From contig NZ_CP014137.1 in assembly GCF_002291445.1 (NCBI RefSeq), positions 5,296,731-5,360,730 on the forward strand: DNA of 64,000 nucleotides. Direction: 5' to 3'. The stretch's first letter is position 1; the number at the start of each line of letters is the position of its first letter. The position numbers were made by a program, and so were the translations under genes. Origin of the DNA: Brenneria goodwinii. Lineage in GTDB: Bacteria; Pseudomonadota; Gammaproteobacteria; Enterobacterales; Enterobacteriaceae. The notes under the pieces are model-generated. The model worked only from the letters and a program-made list of their open reading frames with translations. It did not search any database and was not told the DNA's origin. Positions 40,170 to 48,244 of the stretch are shown in pieces.

Positions 40170-41176
40170 AATTACTGCTAAACCCGGTTGTCGTCCCTGA
40201 ACTGGGGCAGGTTATATTGCGTCCAGGCCGCGATTTACTCCCTATGTTTCGGCAACGCATCGTTGTGGATTCTGCAACGTCAGACCTGAAAGACAAGCCC
40301 TCTGGTGTTCTGAAAGCGGAACAGTCGCTGATAAACGATAAGTGGATGCCGTTTCTGACGCATGAACGCGTACTTGATGCCGCTGGTGGAAAAGATGGTC
40401 TGATTGCATGGCTGAAACAAGGCGTGGGTTGCCAGTGGGCCGGAGACTACCATCACGAACAGCCGACAATTCTGGAATATGAGCATGGTGCAATTCGTCT
40501 GTGCTGGCATCACGATAATGAACTGCGTGAAAATACTGATGGCGTTCGAGGTCACGTAGCACAAAATATCGCGGAGTATGTCGTAATGTCTGCCCGCCGT
40601 TGGTTCTATTTCCCTGACAGCCATCAGCTCACTGAACCGGAAATAAGCTGGTGGGCTGTCCTTAAAGGTGTCCCCGACTTACTCCCCGACCACGCTATCC
40701 GCGTCAGCCTGCGCATGCCAATTGTCACAGAACAACCCGGCCCGCAACGTGAGTGTGACATCGAATGGGAACGCCCTGCAAACGAAATACTCGACGAGAA
40801 AGTCGCAAAGGTTAAACCCATCCTGAAGTTGGTCATCGACGAAGAACCAGCTGCAGGATTCATGCTGCGCCCGAAACTGAAACGTTGGGAACACGAAAGA
40901 TATACGCGCTGGGTAAAAACTCAAGCGTGCTGTGCCTGTGGAAATCGCGCAGACGACCCGCATCACATCATCGGCCACGGTCAGGGAGGCATGGGAACGA
41001 AGGCGCACGACCTGTTTGTTATCCCGCTGTGCCGTTACTGCCATGACGCATTACACAAAGACACAAACACCTGGGAAACCGAGCACGGCAACCAAGTGGA
41101 ATTACTGTTTCGTTTTCTGGATTGGGCGCTGGGCATCGGCGCGATAGTTATTTATCGGGGGAATAAAAATGCGTGA
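40166..41176 (+). CDS. DUF968-type HNH-domain phage protein
   Basis: A 336-residue protein. The C-terminal ~100 residues (CCACGNRADDPHHIIGHGQGG, then IPLCRYCHDALHKDT) form a DUF968/Ref-like HNH fold with two Cys pairs and His residues. Members are thought to be phage nucleases linked to recombination. The N-terminal two thirds (WLKQGVGCQWAGDYHHEQPT, WFYFPDSHQLTEPEISWW) is a separate uncharacterised domain. The eight-base overlap with the Q-like gene supports one operon. Confidence 0.75.
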   Translation: MKLLLNPVVVPELGQVILRPGRDLLPMFRQRIVVDSATSDLKDKPSGVLKAEQSLINDKWMPFLTHERVLDAAGGKDGLIAWLKQGVGCQWAGDYHHEQPTILEYEHGAIRLCWHHDNELRENTDGVRGHVAQNIAEYVVMSARRWFYFPDSHQLTEPEISWWAVLKGVPDLLPDHAIRVSLRMPIVTEQPGPQRECDIEWERPANEILDEKVAKVKPILKLVIDEEPAAGFMLRPKLKRWEHERYTRWVKTQACCACGNRADDPHHIIGHGQGGMGTKAHDLFVIPLCRYCHDALHKDTNTWETEHGNQVELLFRFLDWALGIGAIVIYRGNKNA

Positions 41177-41564
41177 TATTCAGCAGGTATTAGAACGGTG
41201 GGGCGCTTGGTCCCGCCAGAGATTAGAAACCGACTTTTCACCAATCGCCGCTGGCTTTAATGGATTATTAAAAGAAAGCGCCAGCCCAGATAGTTGCTGT
41301 GATGACGACGCAATGATTATTGATTCGTGCGTTGGAAGGCTACAACAGAAGCGGCCAGACGAGCATGAGCTATTGGAAGATCATTATGTAAAGGGTATTC
41401 CCAAAAGAGGGCTAGCCCGGAAACATAAAGTGTCAGAAGGGATGATCCGCATAAAGATTCAAATGGCCGAGGGGTTTATTGATGGGTGTCTTTCGATGCT
41501 AAATGTCCGTCTTGAGATGGACCCGTACACCGAGCGAAAAAATATTATCGAACCGGTGAAATAG
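41169..41564 (+). CDS. Q-type late antiterminator
   Basis: A 131-residue protein resembling the phage antitermination Q family: MRDIQQVLERWGAWSRQR, then MIIDSCVGRLQQKRPDEHELLEDHYVKG and a helix-turn-helix (KRGLARKHKVSEGMIRIKIQMAEGFI). It should allow RNA polymerase to pass the terminator 76 bases downstream and transcribe the lysis and morphogenesis genes. Confidence 0.85.
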   Translation: MRDIQQVLERWGAWSRQRLETDFSPIAAGFNGLLKESASPDSCCDDDAMIIDSCVGRLQQKRPDEHELLEDHYVKGIPKRGLARKHKVSEGMIRIKIQMAEGFIDGCLSMLNVRLEMDPYTERKNIIEPVK

Positions 41565-41639
41565 TATTAGTGCGTTACGCAAAATATGTACTATTGTGAT
41601 AAGAGTGGTCGCGGTGTTAAGCGGCTTACCTATTTCAAG

Positions 41640-41665
41640 ACCTCGTTTTTAAACGGGGTTTTTTA
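41640..41665 (+). terminator. late-region terminator (tR'-like)
   Basis: The stem CCTCGTTT/AAACGGGG (one G-T) is followed by six T residues, shortly after the Q-type gene. It sits where lambda has tR', the target of Q antitermination. Confidence 0.7.
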
Positions 41666-41807
41666 TTGCTGTGAGAAATGGGCGACCGGAGAGTGTTAGC
41701 AGCACCCAGCCGATCATTCACTCATGCGGAAAGGTCACAAGCGAACCGAGGCCCACGCTTTAGTGCACAAAGCGGATCGAGCCTACCAAAAACGGTGCTT
41801 ATGATCT

Positions 41808-42860
41808 ATGAAAAATACTGTAGATTTAAACAGTATTAACCTTGTTAACGCTGACTCTCTTGAATTCATCAAAACCCTGCCGGATAACTGTATTGACCTG
41901 ATTGCAACCGACCCGCCGTATTATAGGGTGAAGCCAAATGCCTGGGATAATCAGTGGAAAAATGCAGAAGAGTACCTACAGTGGCTCGACACAATGTTTG
42001 CGGAATTCTGGCGGGTACTGAAACCAGCGGGTAGCCTGTACCTGTTTTGCGGGTGGCATTTGGCCGCAAATATTGAACTACTCATGCGTGAGCGGTTCGA
42101 CGTGCTGAATCACATCATTTGGGCGAAACCGTCTGGCCGCTGGAACGGATGTCATAAAGAAGACTTGCGCTCATACTTCCCGGCAACAGAGCGAATTTTG
42201 TTTGCTCAGCACTATGCAGGCCCGCGTAGGCCAAAAGCAGACGGATACGTGGTTAAATGTACTGAGTTAAAGCGCGATGTGTTTCGCCCGCTGATTGATT
42301 ATTTCAGGGATGCCCGCACAGCATTGAAAGTCTCATCAAAGGATATTAACGCCGCGACGGGCAAGCAAATGGCGTCACACTGGTTCAGCGATAGCCAATG
42401 GCAATTACCCAGCAAAACGGATTATGAGAAATTACAGAGCCTGTTTTCCCTCATTGCGGTAGAACGGCAACAACGTAATCAGCTTAATAAGACGCACAAT
42501 ACGCTGGTGGATGATTACGCGGCACTATCGCGCCGATACTCTGAGCTGGTGGCCGAATATGAAAGCCTGCGCCGGCCATTCTCTGTTTCAACGCTGGTTC
42601 CATACACCGACGTGTGGACCTATCCGCCTGTACAGTTTTACCCAGGGAAACATCCTTGCGAAAAGCCCGCAGAAATGATGCGGGACATTATCGCGGCAAG
42701 CAGTCGGCCAGGTGATGTGATAGCTGATTTCTTTATGGGTTCTGGATCAACAGTTAAAGAAGCGATAGCGCTGGGACGTAGTGTGATCGGCGTGGAACTG
42801 GAAGCGGAAAGATTTAATCAAACGGAAAAAGAAATTTTAGAGCATCCTGTAATTACATGA
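41808..42860 (+). CDS. phage DNA methyltransferase (beta-class, orphan)
   Basis: A 350-residue methylase in which motif IV (DPPYYR, residues 35-40) precedes motif I (DFFMGSGSTVKEA, about residue 316); this order marks the beta class. The target-recognition part lies between them, including a helical insert around KTDYEKLQSLFSLIAVERQQ. The catalytic DPPY implies N6-adenine or N4-cytosine methylation. There is no restriction gene nearby, so its role is probably to protect phage DNA. The specificity cannot be read. Confidence 0.88.
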   Translation: MKNTVDLNSINLVNADSLEFIKTLPDNCIDLIATDPPYYRVKPNAWDNQWKNAEEYLQWLDTMFAEFWRVLKPAGSLYLFCGWHLAANIELLMRERFDVLNHIIWAKPSGRWNGCHKEDLRSYFPATERILFAQHYAGPRRPKADGYVVKCTELKRDVFRPLIDYFRDARTALKVSSKDINAATGKQMASHWFSDSQWQLPSKTDYEKLQSLFSLIAVERQQRNQLNKTHNTLVDDYAALSRRYSELVAEYESLRRPFSVSTLVPYTDVWTYPPVQFYPGKHPCEKPAEMMRDIIAASSRPGDVIADFFMGSGSTVKEAIALGRSVIGVELEAERFNQTEKEILEHPVIT

Positions 42861-42882
42861 AGGCCACCGTAGTGGCCTCTTA

Positions 42883-43167
42883 TCATGCGGCAACAAGTTT
42901 GTGCAAGGTTGACGTGTCAACGGTATGCTGAGCTACCCATAGACTGTAATTGTCCTGAAGGTTTAGCCAAAACTTCGCCGAACTACCCAGAACAGTAGAC
43001 AGCTTTACTGCCATTTCAGGACTGATAGCAGCATTGCCCGCAACAAGACGTTGTACAGTGGAAGGCGCTACACCGAGTGCCCTGGCTAGTTCTCTGATGC
43101 TTACGCCCAATTCTTCTAGGGTTTCGGCAATGATTTCCCCCGGATGCGGGGGGTTATGCATAGTCAT
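42883..43167 (-). CDS. higA: HigA-type antitoxin
   Basis: A 94-residue helix-turn-helix protein with the HigA/VapI-family start MHNPPHPGEIIAETLEELGV and the HTH VSIRELARALGVAPSTVQRLVAG. It directly follows the toxin gene with overlapping stop/start. It should neutralise the toxin and repress the operon. Confidence 0.88.
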   Translation of the reverse strand: MTMHNPPHPGEIIAETLEELGVSIRELARALGVAPSTVQRLVAGNAAISPEMAVKLSTVLGSSAKFWLNLQDNYSLWVAQHTVDTSTLHKLVAA

Positions 43168-43445
43168 CAGTGGTAATCCTCATAATTAACGATGTAGGCA
43201 TTCCCATCGATAAATTCAAATGTAATGCGCCAGTTCCCTGTAACGGTTATGGACCATTGTCCTTTTTTGTCTCCGGTTAACGAGTGGAGACTGTAGCCAG
43301 GGCGGTCAATATCCTTTATCTCTTCCGCTGCATCAATAACCGCGAGACGAAGCCTGATTTTCCCAGCTTGTTTTGCATCTATTCCTGCGGTGGAGCCTTT
43401 TTCGAAGAACTGACGCAACCCTTTGTGCTTGAAGCTTTTAATCAT
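43167..43445 (-). CDS. higB: HigB-type toxin (RelE-fold mRNA interferase)
   Basis: A 92-residue toxin with the family pattern MIKSFKHKGLRQFFEKGSTAGI, IDAAEEIKDIDRPGYSLHSL and GDKKGQWSITVTGNWRITFEF. The toxin is encoded first and the antitoxin second, the higBA order. A GTTGCGT/ACGCAAC inverted repeat upstream (about 43464-43506) may be the autoregulatory operator. The module faces against the late operon and can stabilise the prophage. Confidence 0.88.
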   Translation of the reverse strand: MIKSFKHKGLRQFFEKGSTAGIDAKQAGKIRLRLAVIDAAEEIKDIDRPGYSLHSLTGDKKGQWSITVTGNWRITFEFIDGNAYIVNYEDYH

Positions 43446-43602
43446 TAATAGCTTTCCCGCTGTTGCGTCATGCGAAACATTATATCAGGTGTTGCTTGTC
43501 ACGCAACGATTATTTCATATTAACTAACTCTGGCTCACTTCGGTGGGCCTTTTTCTTTTCCCGTAAATCACACACAGCGCCCCGTACAGCGGAGGTGAGG
43601 TC

Positions 43603-43857
43603 ATGAGACGAATGAGCACGATATACAGCAGATTATCGTACGGAACAGGCGCTGGGTTAACTGGCGCTGGCGTGTCAGAAAAGACGTATTCCGCCGCAAC
43701 AAGCCCAAGCGGATCTTGGTTGATAGTTGAAACAATTTCCGGATTAACACTCAGCGATTGGGCAATCATCGTCGGCATCATCTGTACCGCGGGAACGTTT
43801 GCTGTCAACTGGTACTACCGACGCAAGGAATTTCAGTTGAGATCAGGTGGTGCATGA
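43603..43857 (+). CDS. phage holin
   Basis: An 84-residue membrane protein. The N-terminus is Gly/Thr/Ser-rich (SYGTGAGLTGAGVSEKTYSA). The segment LSDWAIIVGIICTAGTFAVNW and the basic end YYRRKEFQLRSGGA are typical of lambdoid holins that precede SAR-type endolysins. It forms lesions that start lysis. Its stop overlaps the endolysin start. Confidence 0.75.
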   Translation: MRRMSTIYSRLSYGTGAGLTGAGVSEKTYSAATSPSGSWLIVETISGLTLSDWAIIVGIICTAGTFAVNWYYRRKEFQLRSGGA

Positions 43858-44411
43858 TGAGTAAACGCAAGATTGCCGCTGGCGTCGTTTGTTCAGTAGT
43901 GATCGCCATTTCTACCGTGCTGTCTTGGGGTAATGTCAAAACCAACAAAGCGGGATTAGAGATTATCGGCAACGCTGAACAATGCCGTCGAGACCCGTAT
44001 TACTGTCCTGCAGGTAAATTAACTGACGGCCTGGGTAACACACATGACGTTTACGCTGGGAAGACTGACGAGCAGATTTATCGCGATTGGGAACGAAATA
44101 TTCTGGACGCAGAGAAATGCATCCGTCGATATTTCCGTGGCGACGATATGCCGATTAATGCATTTAGCGGAATGACTAGCGCCGCATTCAATATGGGCTG
44201 TCCAACGCTGCGCACATACTACAGCTCCGCACAGAAAAAGCGCGTCGAGACGTCTATTCATAAATGGGCGCAAACCGGCAATTGGGTGAATATGTGCAAC
44301 CATCTCCCCGATTTCAAAAACGCTGTAGTGAATGGAAAATTCCAGCCCTTACGCGGGTTAGAGATCCGGCGTGAGAAGGAGCGTGAGCTATGTCTGTCAG
44401 GACTACAGTAA
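43854..44411 (+). CDS. SAR endolysin (glycoside hydrolase family 24-like lysozyme)
   Basis: A 185-residue endolysin. Its N-terminal signal-anchor is weakly hydrophobic and Gly/Ser/Ala-containing (GVVCSVVIAISTVLSWG), the signal-arrest-release type. The catalytic residues are Glu42 (NAEQCRRDPYYC), Asp58 and Thr63 (KLTDGLGNT). It digests peptidoglycan after membrane release. The start at 43854 (ATGATG) overlaps the holin stop; AGGTGG lies upstream. Confidence 0.88.
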   Translation: MMSKRKIAAGVVCSVVIAISTVLSWGNVKTNKAGLEIIGNAEQCRRDPYYCPAGKLTDGLGNTHDVYAGKTDEQIYRDWERNILDAEKCIRRYFRGDDMPINAFSGMTSAAFNMGCPTLRTYYSSAQKKRVETSIHKWAQTGNWVNMCNHLPDFKNAVVNGKFQPLRGLEIRREKERELCLSGLQ

Positions 44412-44818
44412 TCGCCGTTCTGCTTGCGCTCATTGCTGTGCTGTCATTCGGCGTCTACTACTACTATGGCGCATACAGTAAAGCCGATCACGATTTGAAG
44501 CTGGCTAATGACACAATCAGCGACATGCAAACCCGTCAGCGTGATGTTGCAACGCTTGATGCCAAATACACCGGAGAACTCGCAGATGCTAAAAACAAGC
44601 TGGCTGATTTGCAGCGCTGTGTTGCTGCTGGCAAGTGCGGGCTGCGCGTCAACGTCATCAAGCAAGCCGCCGCCACCCCCGGCGTGGATGATGCAACCGG
44701 CGCCCGACTTACTGACACCGCTGAACGGGATTATTTCACTCTCAGAGAGCGAATCGAAACCATCACAAGGCAACTGACCGGATTGCAGCAATACGTCCGT
44801 GAGCAGTGTTTGAAATAA
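44390..44818 (+). CDS. Rz: Rz-like inner-membrane spanin
   Basis: A 142-residue type II membrane protein. An N-terminal helix (VIAVLLALIAVLSFGVYYYYG) is followed by a long alpha-helical periplasmic region that ends in TRQLTGLQQYVREQCLK. It pairs with Rz1 to disrupt the outer membrane at the end of lysis. The gene overlaps the endolysin end by 22 bases. Confidence 0.88.
   Translation: MSVRTTVIAVLLALIAVLSFGVYYYYGAYSKADHDLKLANDTISDMQTRQRDVATLDAKYTGELADAKNKLADLQRCVAAGKCGLRVNVIKQAAATPGVDDATGARLTDTAERDYFTLRERIETITRQLTGLQQYVREQCLK
44586..44777 (+). CDS. Rz1: Rz1-like outer-membrane spanin lipoprotein
   Basis: A 63-residue lipoprotein encoded entirely inside Rz in another frame. Its signal peptide ends in the lipobox SAGC (LLLASAGC), and a proline-rich segment (SSSKPPPPPAW) follows, the classic Rz1 design. 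The ATG at 44586 (MLKTSWLICS) is chosen over an in-frame ATG at 44508, which would add 26 residues before the signal peptide. Confidence 0.85.
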   Translation: MLKTSWLICSAVLLLASAGCASTSSSKPPPPPAWMMQPAPDLLTPLNGIISLSESESKPSQGN

Positions 44819-44872
44819 CCGAGTATTAATCAAGGGGCCATATCGTGAACCCCAAGCGGCTGAATAATGTGG

Positions 44873-45310
44873 CTACTTCAAGGATTTTATCGTTTCTTCA
44901 ATTTTTCCGGAAAGAATGGCGAATGAGTCTTCAGCCTGGAATTCGTCAGCTTGAAACCTTGCGATATCTTTCTTTATTTCAATAATTTTCGACGAATCAT
45001 TTTTATCTTTAAAGACGATGCCGCCCCCAAAAAAAGAAAAATATCCCTCACCTCTTTGGTAAATAGGATTGTCGCTTAAGATGGGGTGTTTCTTTTGAGG
45101 ATCTAAACTTTGTATGACATACATTTTTATGTCATATCCCTTATCTTCAATTATCGGGGCTGTTTTATCGATAATGCATTTAGCTCTTTTTGTGACCGTC
45201 ATGGTGTAGTCATTTTCAAGTCCGCCAGCGTTACGAAGTTCAGCTAATTTGTACTCTGCGCCACAATATGCCTTGGCAAGAACTAAAATGGCTTCTGTAT
45301 TTGATTGCAT
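44873..45310 (-). CDS. hypothetical moron protein (145 residues)
   Basis: It is encoded against the late operon, between lysis genes and HNH endonuclease. It is AT-rich with clearly different codon use. The product starts MQSNTEAILVLAKAYCGAEY and continues CIIDKTAPIIEDKGYD, then a Gly-rich GYFSFFGGGIVFKDKND and a charged C-terminus. No known motif is recognised. The position, opposite strand and composition are those of phage cargo (moron) genes that are often expressed from the lysogen. Confidence 0.6.
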   Translation of the reverse strand: MQSNTEAILVLAKAYCGAEYKLAELRNAGGLENDYTMTVTKRAKCIIDKTAPIIEDKGYDIKMYVIQSLDPQKKHPILSDNPIYQRGEGYFSFFGGGIVFKDKNDSSKIIEIKKDIARFQADEFQAEDSFAILSGKIEETIKSLK

Positions 45311-45369
45311 GTGTAATCCTTATTTGCTGGGTAGTGACATTAGTTAAATCGAATTTATTGGTGACAATA

Positions 45370-45711
45370 ATGCCAGCACGAATCCCTCGATCATGTCGAA
45401 AACACGGCTGTAGCAACACAACCACCGAACGTTCAGGCTACTGCGAACAACACCGTAACACTGGATGGGAGAACCATCAACAAGGCAAGAGCAGGCACGA
45501 GCGCGGCTATGGTAACGACTGGACGATAAGACGCGCTCGCATACTGAAGCGTGACAATCATCTGTGCCAGGAATGTTTACGCAAGGGCCGGGCGGTGGCA
45601 GCTACCACGGTTGACCATATCAAACCAAAGGCACACGGTGGCACGGATGATGATTCAAACCTCGAAAGCCTGTGCTGGCCGTGTCACCGCACCAAAACAG
45701 GGCGTGAATGA
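45370..45711 (+). CDS. phage HNH endonuclease
   Basis: A 113-residue HNH nuclease. A Cys/His zinc motif (CRKHGCSNTTTERSGYCEQH), CQECLRKG, the HNH core VDHIKPKAHGGTDDDSNLESLCWPCHRTK and a tail TGRE are present. In HK97-type phages this protein works with terminase at DNA packaging and sits just before the small terminase gene, as here. The start ATG at 45370 is chosen because the preceding 34 codons lie in the AT-rich moron spacer. Confidence 0.88.
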   Translation: MPARIPRSCRKHGCSNTTTERSGYCEQHRNTGWENHQQGKSRHERGYGNDWTIRRARILKRDNHLCQECLRKGRAVAATTVDHIKPKAHGGTDDDSNLESLCWPCHRTKTGRE

Positions 45712-45724
45712 TTCAAATGAAAGT

Positions 45725-45810
45725 CATTCTCATCAGGGGAGGGGCGGGTCAAATCTCTACAGCCCAGGCGCCATAGTACCGCTGCCTAGGTCAGATTTTT
45801 ATGCGTCCGA
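45725..45810. other. candidate cos region
   Basis: The 145-base gap between the HNH and small-terminase genes contains a G-rich stretch (GGGGAGGGGCGGG) followed by GCGCC and GGTACGG-like partial symmetries. In HK97-like phages the cohesive ends lie in this interval. The exact nick positions cannot be set. Confidence 0.35.
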
Positions 45811-45856
45811 AATAAGGAATTTTTTTTCGATAACTTTTAACATTTGAGGTGCTCCC

Positions 45857-46312
45857 ATGGGAACAGCAATGAGAGCGGCTGGTGGGGGCAGAAAACGCAA
45901 GACCACGACAAAAAATAAGAGCGGACTCACGCGAATATCTCCGCCTCCCGACTTGATGAGTGATACCGCGATCAGGATATGGAAAACGCAAAGCAAAATT
46001 CTGATAGAGCGAGGTACTTTTGAATTAGAGGATGCGCCGCTGTTGCTTGCATACTGCAATTCATTTCATCTGATGATCACTGCTGAAAAAGTTATTGCCG
46101 CTGCCGCCGAACGCGATTTGGAAAATAAGGGGCTGACGGATTTGGGGGGATCTGGCGGATTAAAAAAACATCCAGCCGTGGCCGTGCGTAATGATTGTGT
46201 TTCACAGTTGGCCCGCCTGGGCTCTTTACTCGGCCTTGATCCACTCAGCCGTATAAGAATGATTGGCGGCAAGGACGGCGACGAAGAAGAGAATGAATTC
46301 GATGAGTTTTAA
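45857..46312 (+). CDS. small terminase subunit (P27 family)
   Basis: A 151-residue protein with basic N-terminus (GGGRKRKTTTKNKSG) and the P27-family segments SPPPDLMSDTAIRIWKT and GGLKKHPAVAVRNDCVSQL. An acidic tail (EEENEFDEF) follows. It recognises phage DNA for packaging and hands it to the large subunit encoded two bases further on. Confidence 0.85.
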   Translation: MGTAMRAAGGGRKRKTTTKNKSGLTRISPPPDLMSDTAIRIWKTQSKILIERGTFELEDAPLLLAYCNSFHLMITAEKVIAAAAERDLENKGLTDLGGSGGLKKHPAVAVRNDCVSQLARLGSLLGLDPLSRIRMIGGKDGDEEENEFDEF

Positions 46313-46314
46313 CT

Positions 46315-48033
46315 ATGGCCTCATACCCGAACGTGAATGCCGCCCAGCAATACGCGCGGGAGGTCATTAATGGAAAAATCCCCGCCTGCAAATATGTGAT
46401 CGCAGCTTGCCAGCGACACTTCAATGATATCGAAAAAGCAAAAAATAAAGATTGGCCCTATCGTTTTGACAGAGACAAAGCTGAACGAGCATGCCGATTT
46501 ATCCAAAGATTGCCTCATACAAGTGGCAAGTGGGCTAAACAGAAATTAAAGATCACGCTGGAGCCGTGGCAGCAGTTTATTTTCTGTATGGTGTTTGGTT
46601 GGGTTAAGAAAAAAAATAAGATGCGCCGGTTTCGTGAGGCGTATACAGAAGTTCCCCGTAAAAATGGTAAATCCCTATTCGCTGCTGGTGTCGGCACGTT
46701 TATGTTTTGTGCGGATGATGAATACGGTGCGGAGGTGTATTGCGGTGCAACAACCGAGCGTCAAGCGTGGAAGGTGTTCCGTCCCGCGCTACTGATGGCT
46801 CAAAAACTCCCTAATCTGCGTAAGCGGTTTCAGGTAAAACCCTGGGCCAAGAAAATGACTCGCCCGGACGGATCGGTATTTGAACCGATTATCGGCGATC
46901 CGGGTGACGGTGACTCGCCATCCTGCGCATTGATTGATGAATACCATGAACATGCGACAGATACCCTATACACCACGATGACTACGGGTATGGGGGCGAG
47001 GGCGCAGCCGCTGGCATGGATTATTACCACCGCGGGGTTTACGCTGGAATGCCCGTGCTATGAAAAACGTCGCCAGGTAACGGAAATGCTGGACGGTATT
47101 CTTCCCAATGAAGAGCTGTTCGGCATTATCTACACGCTGGATGATGGAGACGACTGGACCAAACCCGAAGCGTTGGCCAAAGCAAACCCTAATATGGGTG
47201 TGTCGGTTGAAGAAGATTATCTGCTGGCGCAACAGCGGCTGGCGATCGATGTTCCATCACAGACAAACAAGATTAAAACCAAGCATTTTAATCTTTGGGT
47301 TTCAGCAAAATCAGCCTATTTCAACCTGGAAAAATGGAAGGGATGCGCTAACACATCATTAAAAATTGGCGATTTCTATGGAGAAGAAAGCCATTTAGGT
47401 ATCGACCTGGCATCAAAACTGGATTTGAACTGTGTTTGCCCGGTATTTACCCGCGTTATAGAGGGGCGTACACATTATTTCTGTGTAGGTGCTCAGTTCT
47501 GGGTGCCAGAGGAAACCGTATTTTCTCCCGATCCTCAGTTGAAACGTACCGCCGAGCGTTATCAAAAATTTGTGAATATGGGGAGGCTCATATCCACTGA
47601 TGGCGCAGAGGTTGATAATCGTCAAATATTTGAACATATCGTCTCAATGAATGAGACGGTGAAGGTAATGAGTACCCCGATAGACCCTCATGGTGCAACC
47701 AGCATATCCCACTCTCTGGCTGATGAAGGGCTTAATCCGATAACCATCATTCAGAACTACACCAACATGAGTTCTCCCATGAAAGAACTGGAAGCGGCTA
47801 TCGCCTCCGGGCGTTTTCATCATGACGGCAACCCAGTTATGACATGGTGTATCAGCAACGTGGTGGGAAAACAAATCCCAGGCAGTGATGATGTTGTGCG
47901 ACCTACCAAAGAGGGTGATGAAAACAAAATCGATGGCGCAGTGGCTTTAATCATGGCTATAGGCCGGGCGATGCTTAACAAAGAAGAAAGCCTTTCCGAT
48001 CGTATCGAATCCCACGGGATACGCTCACTGTAA
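46315..48033 (+). CDS. large terminase subunit (ATPase/nuclease)
   Basis: A 572-residue packaging motor of the HK97/P27-partner type. The Walker A-like VPRKNGKS is at residues 113-120, Walker B with catalytic Glu is CALIDEYHEH, and nuclease aspartates occur in GIDLASKLDLN and a later segment. It pumps DNA into the prohead and cuts at cos. Confidence 0.92.
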   Translation: MASYPNVNAAQQYAREVINGKIPACKYVIAACQRHFNDIEKAKNKDWPYRFDRDKAERACRFIQRLPHTSGKWAKQKLKITLEPWQQFIFCMVFGWVKKKNKMRRFREAYTEVPRKNGKSLFAAGVGTFMFCADDEYGAEVYCGATTERQAWKVFRPALLMAQKLPNLRKRFQVKPWAKKMTRPDGSVFEPIIGDPGDGDSPSCALIDEYHEHATDTLYTTMTTGMGARAQPLAWIITTAGFTLECPCYEKRRQVTEMLDGILPNEELFGIIYTLDDGDDWTKPEALAKANPNMGVSVEEDYLLAQQRLAIDVPSQTNKIKTKHFNLWVSAKSAYFNLEKWKGCANTSLKIGDFYGEESHLGIDLASKLDLNCVCPVFTRVIEGRTHYFCVGAQFWVPEETVFSPDPQLKRTAERYQKFVNMGRLISTDGAEVDNRQIFEHIVSMNETVKVMSTPIDPHGATSISHSLADEGLNPITIIQNYTNMSSPMKELEAAIASGRFHHDGNPVMTWCISNVVGKQIPGSDDVVRPTKEGDENKIDGAVALIMAIGRAMLNKEESLSDRIESHGIRSL

Positions 48034-48058
48034 TGGAGCGCCATACGGCGACAATCTT

Positions 48059-48244
48059 ATGTTTCTAACGTTATTGGCCCTAATTGTAGGGATCATTGGT
48101 GCCGTGCTGCTGTCATTCGGTGCCTGGCTCCTTTATCCGGCGCTGGGATACATGGTTGCTGGCGGTCTTTGCCTGTTCTGGTCATGGCTAGTATCCCGCT
48201 CTCTGGCAGGTTTTCAGGCTCATAGTGGTGAGAGAGGTAAGTAA
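48059..48244 (+). CDS. small membrane protein of head operon
   Basis: A 61-residue protein with two hydrophobic helices (LLALIVGIIGAVLLSFGAWLLYP and YMVAGGLCLFWSWLV). Its stop overlaps the portal start (TAATG). Such small proteins commonly lie between terminase and portal in HK97-like phages, with no established role. Confidence 0.65.
   Translation: MFLTLLALIVGIIGAVLLSFGAWLLYPALGYMVAGGLCLFWSWLVSRSLAGFQAHSGERGK

Noticed and set aside
41670..41807. Possible tRNA in the gap before the methylase gene
   Set aside because: No acceptor stem or anticodon/T arm could be drawn; it looks like ordinary untranslated leader.
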